Virus record (IMG/VR): IMGVR_UViG_3300027852_000006
Coordinates: 1-62,460 of that record
Source of the DNA: a virus
Strand: one strand, 5' to 3'
Length of the DNA: 62,460 nucleotides
Part shown: positions 1-7,577 of the stretch, piece after piece
Layout: every line of letters begins with the position of its first letter
Position numbering within the stretch: position 1 is the stretch's first letter
Notes under the pieces: generated by a model
The model's database searches: none
The model's input: the letters and a program-made list of their open reading frames with translations, nothing else
What the model was told of the DNA's origin: nothing
Program-made: the position numbers and the translations under genes

Positions 1-119
1 CACAGATATATTTTGACTTGCTACATTCTCGGCAATGTTGAAAGCTAGCACGGACTTGCCCATGCTAGGGCGACCAGCGACAACGATCATCTCGCCAGAA
101 TGCAAGCCGCCGGTTATCT
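1..119. repeat. Terminal direct repeat, left copy
   Basis: Bases 1-119 are identical to 62342-62460. The repeat lies inside the helicase gene, which reads in frame through the join. This is what a circular or circularly permuted genome looks like after assembly, rather than a biological terminal repeat. Confidence 0.95.
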
Positions 120-678
120 CATCGAGGTCAACGAAGCCGGTTGGTAATCCGTCCGCTCCATGAGTTGTGCGCCGTTTGATGTTATCTACAACATCAGGGA
201 GTATCTGGCTAATGAGTTGTGGTTTATCAATGTTGTGCCGCTGTGCAATAGTAAGCAACATTGACTCCGCGTGAGAAGCAAACACCTCCGACGTAGCGTC
301 TGGCTGGTAGGCCAATTGAACCAGATTTGAACAGCTTGAGATGTAACTACGCAGCAGTGACTTTCCCTTGACAATCTTGGCGTAGTAGCTGACGTTGGAC
401 GCCGATGGAACGCTTTCACCGAGACGGACAAGGTAGTCGACCCCTCCGACTTCTTTGAGTTTGCCCATTCGTTGTAATTCATCCCGCAGCGTAACTAGGT
501 CGATCGGTGTATTCACCCTGTGTAGATTGATCATTGCAGTGTATACGAGCCGGTGGTCGGGGCGGTAGAAGTCGTCGGCTTTTATTACATCAACAAACCT
601 ATCCATGGCGGCGTTATTCAGTATCAGACTGCCTAACGTGCATTGCTCAGCTTCCAGTGATTGCGGCGGTATTCTCAT
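1..678 (-). CDS. dnaB: Replicative DnaB-type helicase, N-terminal part (continues at 61721-62460)
   Basis: This is the first 226 codons of a 432-residue hexameric replicative helicase split by the linear ends of a circular map. It begins at the ATG at 678 with MRIPPQSLEAEQ, the usual DnaB opening, followed by the conserved N-terminal motif LGSLILNNAAMD and the hinge. The P-loop GRPSMGKS, at about residues 202-209, falls inside the duplicated 119 bases. The reading frame is kept across position 1/62342, which supports circularity. It is the last gene before the join in the leftward early unit and follows a nucleotidyltransferase-like gene. The partner initiator gene lies immediately downstream of its stop (60640-61716). 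No strong Shine-Dalgarno sequence precedes the ATG. Confidence 0.93.
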   Translation of the reverse strand, partial: MRIPPQSLEAEQCTLGSLILNNAAMDRFVDVIKADDFYRPDHRLVYTAMINLHRVNTPIDLVTLRDELQRMGKLKEVGGVDYLVRLGESVPSASNVSYYAKIVKGKSLLRSYISSCSNLVQLAYQPDATSEVFASHAESMLLTIAQRHNIDKPQLISQILPDVVDNIKRRTTHGADGLPTGFVDLDEITGGLHSGEMIVVAGRPSMGKSVLAFNIAENVASQNISV

Positions 679-710
679 GTTTTTTATTCTTGGGTTTGTG
701 GTTTTATTTC

Positions 711-1364
711 CTACATAGACAGAGTTAGAGGGTTAGTTTTGCAAAGCAGTTTTGATATGGCGTGCCCCATCCTTCTTTCTTCTGTTCCCGTTTTTTCAAG
801 ACCAATACCAGAAAACAGCCTAGCTGTTACGCCCGCCAGTGAATCAAGCGGAATGCGATATCCTCTGTGATGAAATTTTAACACTCTTAAAAGAGAGGCT
901 CCAACCTCTTCGATTTGTTCCGGATAACAATACGCCAGTCTTTTGGCGGCGAGGTCCTGATAAAATCTTTCACCGCAGAGGCTGTGCCAGTTATTTCTGC
1001 TAAACCAAACCATTGCCTTGACAATGGTAAAATCAAAAAACGGCAAGATATCCTCCGGTTTTTTGTATTTCTGTTGGTATATAAATTGAATAGGAAATTG
1101 CGACGCACCAAAGAGTATATATGTATAATCCGTTTCTGTAAGAAGGCATTTGTCGATTTTCGTCTCTAATTTTTCTGCTGCCTTTTTAGCAATATCTCTG
1201 GTTTTCGAGAATATATCAATATCGCTTGGTGTCTCCTTGACAATACACGATCGGATAAAATCGCCCGTCATTATTAAAGAACCACGAGATTCGACCAACA
1301 TGTCCTCCACTATTTTCGGCAATCTTCGCAGTACATATTGTAGGTCCTCTTGTAGTAGCTCCAT
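711..1364 (-). CDS. Nucleotidyltransferase-fold protein (poly(A) polymerase / CCA-adding head-like)
   Basis: A 217-residue protein. Residues about 28-55 read GSLIMTGDFIRS...SDIDIFSKT, matching the Gly-Ser turn and acidic DxD metal-binding motif of the polymerase-beta nucleotidyltransferase fold seen in tRNA CCA-adding enzymes and in many small phage proteins. The region around residues 110-175, with an LAAKRLAYC motif, resembles the helical part that follows the head domain in this family. The substrate is unknown. The start has an AAAGGAC ribosome site, and the preceding gene ends two bases upstream. It is co-directional with dnaB, so an early role is likely. Confidence 0.6.
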   Translation of the reverse strand: MELLQEDLQYVLRRLPKIVEDMLVESRGSLIMTGDFIRSCIVKETPSDIDIFSKTRDIAKKAAEKLETKIDKCLLTETDYTYILFGASQFPIQFIYQQKYKKPEDILPFFDFTIVKAMVWFSRNNWHSLCGERFYQDLAAKRLAYCYPEQIEEVGASLLRVLKFHHRGYRIPLDSLAGVTARLFSGIGLEKTGTEERRMGHAISKLLCKTNPLTLSM

Positions 1365-1365
1365 T

Positions 1366-1680
1366 TCAGTAGTCCTTTCTCTGTGTTTTTTTGTTCATAG
1401 CCTTGTTGGCTTGGGTTATAGCCTTGTGGCATTTCGCCAGTGCCCGCTTGGTGCGTTTCTGGTAATAACGACTTTCTTTGGACGCACACAACGGCACGTC
1501 GCTGGCAGGGACTCTGCCAGCTAACGCACCGTTGCTATCGCAGCCATGAAGGGATGAGTGACCGCGATGGTTAAGACCGTCAAATTCAGCAATCAGACCG
1601 TCCACGACCTTTTTAATCATAATTAACATGTCAATCGGTAATTTTCGCAGCATATTTAGTATGTCTATGAAATCTGTCAT
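1366..1680 (-). CDS. Hypothetical early protein
   Basis: A 104-residue protein not recognised. The start at 1680 overlaps the previous stop as ATGA and has an AAGGA site. A further-upstream start (1716) would place 12 extra residues inside the previous gene. The N-terminal third is helical and hydrophobic (IDILNMLRKLPIDML). The C-terminus is very basic (QKRTKRALAKCHKA), which could contact nucleic acid. Confidence 0.7.
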   Translation of the reverse strand: MTDFIDILNMLRKLPIDMLIMIKKVVDGLIAEFDGLNHRGHSSLHGCDSNGALAGRVPASDVPLCASKESRYYQKRTKRALAKCHKAITQANKAMNKKTQRKDY

Positions 1681-2174
1681 ATCTTCTTTTCCTTGAGATT
1701 TCCGCAGACAAACCAATACTGACAGTCAGGCTTGATTTTTATTCCATTTATTTCGTCACCCACTTTCGCGCAGTGGACTTTTTCAATACTCCAATTGTTG
1801 TTTAGATATCGCCAGTCTACCAGAACTATCCAGCCCTTCTCGGCTCTGGCCCTAGATTTTATTCCTAGCGAGCAAGAGATCGAGTTATCGCCAAAAGTGC
1901 TAGTGTTAGAGTTGCGACCAGTGGCGATAGCGTGGGAATGATTCCTGATTGTCCTAGCGTTAGACTTGAGCCCATCAGTATGGGCGTTGGAATCATTTCC
2001 AGCGGTGTCAGCGGGGGAATAGTCTCCGGCTGCGTAGGCGTTGGACTTGTGCCCGGCGGTACTAGCGGCTGAATAACAGCCAATGGTACTAGAATGGGAA
2101 TTGTAATCAGCAGTAAAGACGGAGCTATTATCACTAATTGTACTTCGTCCTTGCACGCTTGCGTACCTTTTCAT
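1677..2174 (-). CDS. Repeat protein with S/T-A-G beta-roll-type repeats and C-terminal cap
   Basis: About 165 residues. Residues roughly 10-95 are imperfect 7-residue units built on G-x-x-S-x-A-x-T (for example GNDSNAHTDG, GRNSNTSTFG). This periodicity recalls trimeric autotransporter (YadA-head) beta-rolls and the GAATAG-type repeats of DUF7666-like phage proteins. The last 60 residues form a conserved cap: GWIVLVDWR, then HCAKVGDEINGIKIKP, then YWF. The same architecture recurs at 10781-11227, and the cap alone at 2388-2687. No signal peptide is visible. Start at 2174 is chosen because it gives MKRYA, like MKTYE in the paralog; 2180 is also possible. Function unknown. Confidence 0.75.
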   Translation of the reverse strand: MKRYASVQGRSTISDNSSVFTADYNSHSSTIGCYSAASTAGHKSNAYAAGDYSPADTAGNDSNAHTDGLKSNARTIRNHSHAIATGRNSNTSTFGDNSISCSLGIKSRARAEKGWIVLVDWRYLNNNWSIEKVHCAKVGDEINGIKIKPDCQYWFVCGNLKEKKI

Positions 2175-2187
2175 TGTCATTGTCCCT

Positions 2188-2391
2188 TCATGTTTGTTCT
2201 TCGTCATTGTGGTTCATTTCCCGCAAACACTGCAAGCCCAACCCTATAAGATAATTAGTACGTGCGGTAATGGTTTTGTTTTCTGGTGGAAACCTTTCGC
2301 TTCTAATTTGTATCATGTATGCCTCGCGAATCATGATGGGCGATTTAGTCTCTCTTGGCCACTTTTTTCTTCCGCCCGTACTGGTTGTCAT
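2188..2391 (-). CDS. Small hypothetical early protein
   Basis: A 67-residue unrecognised protein. It starts with an ATGA overlap on the preceding gene and an AAAGGAC ribosome site six bases upstream, so it is very probably translated. It is rich in charged residues; the last third (ARTNYLIGLGLQCLREMNH) could form one amphipathic helix. Confidence 0.6.
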   Translation of the reverse strand: MTTSTGGRKKWPRETKSPIMIREAYMIQIRSERFPPENKTITARTNYLIGLGLQCLREMNHNDEEQT

Positions 2392-2687
2392 CGTTTTGTC
2401 CTTTCAGTAAGTTCACCGTTTACAAACCGATATCGGTAGCCTGGCTTGATTACTACACCGTTTACTTTGTCGCCCACTTTTGCTCGGTAGGAGCCGTGAA
2501 TCCGCCACATGCCTTTGAAGTAGGTCCAATCACCTATGTCAATCTGTTGATTGTAAGAGAACGAACCAAGCCCTTTGGCAGTCGTGTCAGAACTATGTAT
2601 AGTGGTTATGGCTGGGCTATCAGAACTATTCATAGCGGTAATGGCTGGCCTGTCAGGTTTGGTGGTGGTGGCTTCGTACGTTTTCAT
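2388..2687 (-). CDS. Short cap-domain paralog of the beta-roll repeat proteins
   Basis: 99 residues. The C-terminal half (GDWTYFKGMW..., then YRAKVGDKVNGVVIKPGYRYRFVNGEL) is clearly related to the C-terminal caps of the proteins at 1677-2174 and 10781-11227. The N-terminal half keeps only a few diverged units (PAITAMNSSDSPAITTIHSSD). It is either a minimal family member or one that has lost most repeats. Good GGAAGGAC ribosome site. Function unknown. Confidence 0.7.
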   Translation of the reverse strand: MKTYEATTTKPDRPAITAMNSSDSPAITTIHSSDTTAKGLGSFSYNQQIDIGDWTYFKGMWRIHGSYRAKVGDKVNGVVIKPGYRYRFVNGELTERTKR

Positions 2688-2738
2688 TTTATTGTCCTTC
2701 CAAGAAACACTTTAACATTAACACTTGCTGTTGTGCTC

Positions 2739-3134
2739 TCAAAAAGGGATTTCATCTCGCGGCGGCCCATCATCTGATGAACTAGCACCAGAATCTTGCT
2801 CTTGTTTCTTTGGCATAAGCTGGAAGCCGTTGATACGAATTGTATGCTTATTTCGCTCGCGGCCTTCTTTGTCTTCCCATTTTTCAAGGCGTAGTTCACC
2901 TTCAATTAGCAATAGATCGCCCTTGCCCACATACTTGTCAATTGTTTCGGCTTGCTTACCGAATGCTTTCACGTCGATGAAACATGTGTCGTCTACTTCT
3001 GTGCCATCTTTTTTTGTGTATCTTTTGTTGACTGCCATGCCAAAATTAACAACCGGCATTTGGCTTGGCAGATGCTTTAAGCTGGGGGTACGTGTTAGGC
3101 GGCCTAATAGTATCACTTTGTTGTAGTTTGACAT
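2739..3134 (-). CDS. ssb: Single-stranded DNA-binding protein
   Basis: A 131-residue bacterial-type SSB. Residues 1-105 form the OB fold with typical landmarks: N-terminal NKVILLGRLTRTP, then VVNFGMAVNKRYT, then the F-DVKAFGKQAE segment and GDLLLIEGELRLEKWED. A short flexible linker leads to the acidic-hydrophobic tip DEIPF that recruits replication and repair partners. It would coat single strands during phage replication and strand annealing. It overlaps the upstream gene by 22 bp and has a GAAAGGA site. Confidence 0.95.
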   Translation of the reverse strand: MSNYNKVILLGRLTRTPSLKHLPSQMPVVNFGMAVNKRYTKKDGTEVDDTCFIDVKAFGKQAETIDKYVGKGDLLLIEGELRLEKWEDKEGRERNKHTIRINGFQLMPKKQEQDSGASSSDDGPPRDEIPF

Positions 3135-3475
3135 TGTTTTTTCCTTTCAGTTTTATATTTTTCTTCATTGCGTAGTTTTTCAAAAAAAGTATTTACGTCC
3201 GCAAGGCAACCAGCAGACCATACCGTGTGTGGTTGTGGGCTTAATACATACTGTCGCCAATGACTATCATACTCAATTATACCTATTAGATTGCCGGATT
3301 TAGTGACTAGATCAAAGCGACACTTTGATACCGGGTCCTTGAAAACCGTAAAAAACTTATATTTGGCACAAGCAGGATTATGTTCCTCGCATATATTGCG
3401 GGCATGTTGTTCCTTCCAATCTGGCGATGTTATTTGGGGGACTGTCCCGCCATTTTTGTAATCGTAACACTTCAT
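3113..3475 (-). CDS. Conserved phage hypothetical protein
   Basis: 120 residues. The segment KCRFDLVTKSGNLIGIIEYDSHWRQY and VFSAGCLADVNTFF-like C-terminus match a pattern often seen in small early phage proteins of unknown function (a compact beta-rich domain with W-R-Q-Y). The start overlaps the previous stop as ATGA with an AGGAGA site. It is in the recombination/SSB cluster, so a DNA-processing accessory role is possible but unproven. Confidence 0.65.
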   Translation of the reverse strand: MKCYDYKNGGTVPQITSPDWKEQHARNICEEHNPACAKYKFFTVFKDPVSKCRFDLVTKSGNLIGIIEYDSHWRQYVLSPQPHTVWSAGCLADVNTFFEKLRNEEKYKTERKKQCQTTTK

Positions 3476-3897
3476 GTTTTGTCTCCTGATTTTTTTTGGT
3501 TAATTTTCCAATTTGGATCAGGTGGCAACACTGGACACTCAATAGACTCCATGTAATCAAATATATTCTCCATCCATTCGGTTGTCTGTTTGACCGTCAA
3601 TGTTGATTTGCTCAAGATGTGAAGTTCACCGCTGATCTCTTTGATAAATAAATGTCCTGCACATTCCTTTTTAAGTGTGTTTTCAGCATCCAACTTGCTG
3701 CATCCCTTGTGCTTAGCCAATAGAGCTATGGGGCCTTTGTTACAGTGGAGCCATGCCTTCTGTTGCAATGAAATTTCCCGGTTCTCATCGAGTTTGCGGA
3801 CCTCAATAACAAAGTGTCCATACTTGACGCAGGCGTCCTGTATTTTATCCCATCTTGCTGCTGGCTGGCCGTCGATTGTTTTGCCACGGAATATCAC
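3472..3897 (-). CDS. NinB-like recombination accessory protein (putative)
   Basis: 141 residues starting at GTG (GTGA overlap with the upstream stop; GAGGT site). The layout recalls lambda NinB/Orf: an N-terminal ISLQQKAWLHC helix, then a central K-KECAGHLF segment, then STLTVKQTTEWMENIFDYM and a final PPDPNWK motif. NinB-family proteins bind single strands and help load recombinases in place of RecFOR. The neighbouring SSB, exonuclease and RuvC-like genes fit. Assignment rests on motif pattern only. Confidence 0.5.
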   Translation of the reverse strand: MIFRGKTIDGQPAARWDKIQDACVKYGHFVIEVRKLDENREISLQQKAWLHCNKGPIALLAKHKGCSKLDAENTLKKECAGHLFIKEISGELHILSKSTLTVKQTTEWMENIFDYMESIECPVLPPDPNWKINQKKSGDKT

Positions 3898-4103
3898 TGG
3901 TTATCTACCTCGCGGCGATACTTAGCATTGACAGCATCTAGTATCTCCTGGTCATGGGCGTCAGAACCTATCTCTTGCCCACAGTTAATACATAGCTCCA
4001 CCGTAACTGGTACGGTGATTTCACGGCCATGCACAGTATAGGTTTCTTGCGTGTTGCTGATTTGTACAGCATGGTAACCTTCGCAATTGGGACAAAACTT
4101 CAT
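3894..4103 (-). CDS. MqsA/YgiT-type zinc-finger protein
   Basis: 69 residues: FCPNCEGYHAVQ near the N-terminus and ELCINCGQEIG in the middle form a two-CxxC zinc ribbon separated by a beta-hairpin (QETYTVHGREITVPV). This is the N-terminal half of MqsA-like antitoxins and a widespread small phage protein. No HTH follows, so a regulator or nuclease partner role is open. The start overlaps the upstream stop as ATGA. Confidence 0.65.
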   Translation of the reverse strand: MKFCPNCEGYHAVQISNTQETYTVHGREITVPVTVELCINCGQEIGSDAHDQEILDAVNAKYRREVDNQ

Positions 4104-4993
4104 GTCTTGCTTTCTTTTGATAAGTTTTTGTCCGTTTCGATGAGGTGTCCGCAAGCAACATTGCCGTTAATGAGACGACTGCAAATGATTTTCTCATCTT
4201 CATCGCTAATATCTCTCCAATCGCAAATCCCTGCGAAAATCCTCAATCCAACGTCTAACGTGGATTTACAAATAATTTGTGAACCACAGACGATGCTTCT
4301 GTCTGCTTTAATGATTCTGCCTGACTCAATGCTTCCGCCTGCTTTAATATATCCGCCTGATTTAATCAATGCTCCTGTAAGGCTTCCGCCTATCGTAATG
4401 TTCCCGTTAGACTCAATGATATTGTCTGCTTCAACATTCCCGCTAGATTCAATATTTTCGCCAGATTTAATACATGCGGCTGCTTCAATGTCTCCACCTG
4501 CTTTAATGCTTTCGCCTGATTGGATTGCCCAGCCAGATTTAATACTCCCGCCTGATTTAATACTTTCATCTGTTTCAACGTCTCCACCTGCTTTAATGTC
4601 TTTGCCTGTTTTAATTGCCCAGCCAGACTTGATGCTTCCGCCGGATTTAATACTTATGACTGCTTCAATGCTTCCGCCTATTGCAATGCTTCCGCGTGCT
4701 TTAATGTTTCCTCCTGCTTTGATACTTCCGCTTGTGTCAATGTCACAGAGTGCTACAATATCTTCGCTTGCTTCAATGCTTCCATCTACGTCAATGTCTC
4801 CGTCAGATTTAATGGTTCCGTTAGCTTTAATTCCTTGGTTAGATATAATGTCCCCGTCGGATATAAGGTTACCGTCGACATACAGTGGCTTGCTAAGTTT
4901 GATATGTATTGGCCCATATTCTTCGACCGAATCCTCAATCCTATATTCATATTTAACATTAACTAGTCCTTCAAATGTTTTGTCAATTATCAT
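4100..4993 (-). CDS. Bactofilin-like beta-solenoid repeat protein, copy 1
   Basis: 297 residues with three parts. N-terminal about 45 residues: IIDKTFEGLV, then IHIKLSKPLYVDGN. Middle, residues about 45-235: some 30 units of six residues of the form G-G-S/D-I-K/E-A/S (SGGSIKSGWAI and so on), the periodicity of a parallel beta-helix with isoleucine facing inward, as in bactofilins. C-terminal cap: IVCGSQIICKSTLDVGLRIFAG followed by about 40 residues ending in IETDKN. No signal peptide or membrane segment. Four paralogs follow in the same strand and all share the cap and N-module. A polymer-forming or scaffold role is inferred from the fold only. Confidence 0.8.
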   Translation of the reverse strand: MIIDKTFEGLVNVKYEYRIEDSVEEYGPIHIKLSKPLYVDGNLISDGDIISNQGIKANGTIKSDGDIDVDGSIEASEDIVALCDIDTSGSIKAGGNIKARGSIAIGGSIEAVISIKSGGSIKSGWAIKTGKDIKAGGDVETDESIKSGGSIKSGWAIQSGESIKAGGDIEAAACIKSGENIESSGNVEADNIIESNGNITIGGSLTGALIKSGGYIKAGGSIESGRIIKADRSIVCGSQIICKSTLDVGLRIFAGICDWRDISDEDEKIICSRLINGNVACGHLIETDKNLSKESKT

Positions 4994-5014
4994 GATACGC
5001 TCCTTTCGATTAGG

Positions 5015-6211
5015 CTAGTCCCTCCATGTCTCACCTGTTTCAGTGAGTTCTCCACAAATAATTTCCCCAAAAACGTGTTCACCGCAAATGATATTCTTTT
5101 CGTCTTTACTAACACTTTTGCGACGGCATCCCCCAGCAAAAATCTTTGTTTTAGCATTCAACTGGTATTTACAAATAATCTTACAACCACAGATAATACT
5201 TTTGCCTGAGTGAATATCTTCGCCCGACTCAATGTTTCCGCCCGCTTCAATATTCCAGTCAGATTCAATGTCCCCGCCGGATTTAATGTTCCCGTTTACT
5301 TCAATCTCCTCGTGGGATTTAATTCTCCCTCCAGATTCAATGTTTTTGTCGGTTTTAGTGCTTCCTTCTACTTCAATACATCCGCCTGCTTCAATACATC
5401 CACCTGCTTTAAGGTCTTTGCCGACTTTAATGTCACAGTCTGTCTTGATACCTCCACCTATTTCAATAAATTCACCAGCTTCAATTTTTTTTTTGGCTTT
5501 GACGCTGGACGCTTTGATATCTTCTTTTGCTTTAATGCACCCGCCGGATTCAATACTACCGGCTGCTTCAACGTCCACTTCTGCTTCAATGTCTCCGCCG
5601 GATATAATGCTTCCATCACGTGCAGTAATATGTTCGTCAACTTTAATATTTCCACCTGCTTTAATGTTGTATTCACAGTCAATGCAACCGTCACTGGATT
5701 GAATGTCCTTGGTTGCTTCAATGTTGTCGTAGGAAACAATGCTTCCGACAGATTCAATACTTCCCCCTGCTTTGATGTCGCCTGATTCAATTTCCCCGCC
5801 GCATTCAATGTTTCCGGCTGCTTCGATGTCCCCGTGCGTTTGCGATATAATGTCTCCGCCGGATATAATACTTCCGCCTGATTTAATGTCTCCGCCAGGT
5901 CTAATACCTTCGCCAGATTCAATATTTCCACCTGCTTCAATGTCTCCGCCAGTGTTAAAGTCTCCGCCAGATTTAATGGTTTTGTTTGCCCTAATGTTTC
6001 CATGACATATAATGTCTTTATCAGATGCAATGTCTCCGTCAGACGCAATGTATCCGTCAGATTTAATGTCTCCGTAGGATTTAATGTCCCCGCGGACATA
6101 CAACGGTTTATCAAGTTCAATATGTAGCGATTTGTTCGTTTTGATCGAACCCTTGATTTCATACGCCTGCCCAGTGTCAACTAGTTTTTTGTACGTTTTG
6201 TCAATCTTCAT
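5015..6211 (-). CDS. Bactofilin-like beta-solenoid repeat protein, copy 2 (longest)
   Basis: 398 residues from the ATG at 6211 (AAAGGGAC site, conserved MKIDKTYKKLVD opening; an upstream start at 6289 would overlap copy 3). Same three-part plan as copy 1, with roughly 45-50 hexapeptide-type units, many SGGDI/EAGGNI. The cap reads IICGCKIICKYQLNAKTKIFAG. The number of units varies freely between copies, suggesting gain and loss of repeats by recombination. The periodic coding creates long false open frames on the opposite strand. Confidence 0.8.
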   Translation of the reverse strand: MKIDKTYKKLVDTGQAYEIKGSIKTNKSLHIELDKPLYVRGDIKSYGDIKSDGYIASDGDIASDKDIICHGNIRANKTIKSGGDFNTGGDIEAGGNIESGEGIRPGGDIKSGGSIISGGDIISQTHGDIEAAGNIECGGEIESGDIKAGGSIESVGSIVSYDNIEATKDIQSSDGCIDCEYNIKAGGNIKVDEHITARDGSIISGGDIEAEVDVEAAGSIESGGCIKAKEDIKASSVKAKKKIEAGEFIEIGGGIKTDCDIKVGKDLKAGGCIEAGGCIEVEGSTKTDKNIESGGRIKSHEEIEVNGNIKSGGDIESDWNIEAGGNIESGEDIHSGKSIICGCKIICKYQLNAKTKIFAGGCRRKSVSKDEKNIICGEHVFGEIICGELTETGETWRD

Positions 6212-6222
6212 AATACGTCCCT

Positions 6223-6744
6223 TTAATTGTTTTCGTCCGTTTCGATAAGGTGCCCGTAAGCAACTTCCCCGATAATGAGTTGGCTGCAAATGATTTCCTT
6301 ATCTTTGTCATCAACTTTTTTCTGGCCACAGTAAACCCCAGCGAAGATTCTCAATTTAGCATACAATGCGGCCTTACAAATAATAGTACAACCACAGATG
6401 ATGCTTTTGTCTGATTGAATGTTTCCGCCGGATTTAATGTCTAAGTCTGCTATAATATGCCCGCCAGATAAAATACCTTCGCCTATTACAATGTTTCCGC
6501 CGGATTTAATGTCTCCGTAGGATATAATGCCACCTTTCGTTTTAATGTCCCAGCCGGATTCAATACACCCACCAGACTGAATACTTTCGGTTGATATAAG
6601 CTCTCCGCCGGATTTGATGTCTCTACAGACATACAACGGTTTGTCGAGATTGATATGTAGTGATTCGTCTGTTTCGATCGAGCCCCTAATCTTATACCTA
6701 TGTCTAATATCAATTAGCCCTTCATACGTTTTGTCAATTATCAT
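6223..6744 (-). CDS. Bactofilin-like beta-solenoid repeat protein, copy 3 (short)
   Basis: 173 residues. N-module MIIDKTYEGLIDIRHRYKIRG and LHINLDKPLYVCRDI, then only about 12-14 hexapeptide units, then the cap IICGCTIICKAALYAKLRIFAG and the tail ICSQLIIGEVAYGHLIETDE. The N-module and cap are closest to copy 1 in sequence. Ribosome site GAAAGGGATG. It shows the minimal complete family member. Confidence 0.8.
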   Translation of the reverse strand: MIIDKTYEGLIDIRHRYKIRGSIETDESLHINLDKPLYVCRDIKSGGELISTESIQSGGCIESGWDIKTKGGIISYGDIKSGGNIVIGEGILSGGHIIADLDIKSGGNIQSDKSIICGCTIICKAALYAKLRIFAGVYCGQKKVDDKDKEIICSQLIIGEVAYGHLIETDENN

Positions 6745-6756
6745 GATACATCCCTT

Positions 6757-6969
6757 TCAATCTTCGTCCTCGAATTTAACGTTCTCGCAGAACTGTGTCA
6801 GCAGTCGCAGATTTGGTACAACCAGGTCTTCGATGATTTTATCGTTGGCCGGATGATCTTTAAGCCCGTGCACGGCATTTCTTAAAAATCTTATACGTAG
6901 CGTTACATCCTTCTCTATCTGTCCCCAGATAGTGTCCATGTATCGTGAATCGTTCTTTTTTTTACTCAT
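6757..6969 (-). CDS. Small hypothetical early protein
   Basis: 70 residues, unrecognised, mostly helical and charged (IWGQIEKDVTLRIRFLRNAVHGL). TAAGGA sequence upstream. It sits directly before solenoid copy 3 in the same operon. Confidence 0.6.
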   Translation of the reverse strand: MSKKKNDSRYMDTIWGQIEKDVTLRIRFLRNAVHGLKDHPANDKIIEDLVVPNLRLLTQFCENVKFEDED

Positions 6970-6990
6970 ATAGTTGCTGTCCTTAAACTC

Positions 6991-7299
6991 CTAATCTTCC
7001 ATCTCAGGGTCGGTATAGTATTTCCGAGCAGTCTCAACCACCCAATTCCAGACAACCATACCTTCCGTCTCCAGTTCGCTTACGGTTACTAACTCGTTAA
7101 GTTTTTCGGGAGTAAAGTCCCTCATAAGCTGCCCAACGGCAAAATTAAAAAACGGTGAGGCGAATGCCTTGGTCCCGCTAAAATCTAGTTGAACATGTTC
7201 GCCTTTTTTTAACGGGCCGGATATTTCGTCAAAAACTTTCTGTCCATCTTCATGTGTAAGACAGAGCGGCCCGACGAGTTTTGCAATTTCCAGTTTCAT
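6991..7299 (-). CDS. STAS-like (DUF4325-type) domain protein
   Basis: 102 residues. The run HVQLDFSGTKAFASPFFNFA, then VGQLMRDF, matches the STAS-like DUF4325 fold, in which a beta-strand is followed by a loop and a helix (usually sSFaDEllGkL). DUF4325 modules usually regulate partners, often next to histidine-kinase-like ATPases, but none is encoded here. The start has an AAAGGAA site. Confidence 0.6.
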   Translation of the reverse strand: MKLEIAKLVGPLCLTHEDGQKVFDEISGPLKKGEHVQLDFSGTKAFASPFFNFAVGQLMRDFTPEKLNELVTVSELETEGMVVWNWVVETARKYYTDPEMED

Positions 7300-7314
7300 T
7301 TTATCAAATTCCTT

Positions 7315-7542
7315 TTACACTCTCTTGTTCCAGTGTTCAGCAACTACATTTTCCAGCCAAGAAAACCCACATCCCAGATGTTTCAGGGATGAAACTGCCC
7401 TTTCAACTCTACATTTAGGACATTTAATTCTAACTGTCCGTTTTTTTGTGTGGTCGTTTCCTTGGTATTTTAGGTTCGGTTGTGATCCACAAAAGGGGCA
7501 GTCGAGTAATTCGAGATTTTTAGTCCCATCCCAATTATTCAT
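7315..7542 (-). CDS. Lar-like restriction-alleviation zinc-ribbon protein
   Basis: 75 residues. [13 protein letters not shown] near the N-terminus, [12 protein letters not shown] in the middle, and VVAEHWNKR at the end match the Lar family: two CxxC pairs, then a W-N-x-R end. In lambda-type phages Lar modulates host type I restriction enzymes, so this may be an anti-restriction protein. Family match is by motif; activity is not shown. Confidence 0.7.
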   Translation of the reverse strand: MNNWDGTKNLELLDCPFCGSQPNLKYQGNDHTKKRTVRIKCPKCRVERAVSSLKHLGCGFSWLENVVAEHWNKRV

Positions 7543-7577
7543 TTTTTATTCTCCCAGACTGTCGTGTAACTCCGTCA

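Noticed and set aside
2684-2905. 73-codon frame overlapping ssb
   Set aside because: Wrong frame of the clear SSB gene with no start signal.
4029-5018. 329-codon plus-strand frame opposite solenoid copy 1 (also 5232-5702, 5210-5785, 13518-13964, 14192-14617)
   Set aside because: They are shadows of the periodic coding of the minus-strand repeat genes: no ribosome sites, extreme P/L/S/I composition.
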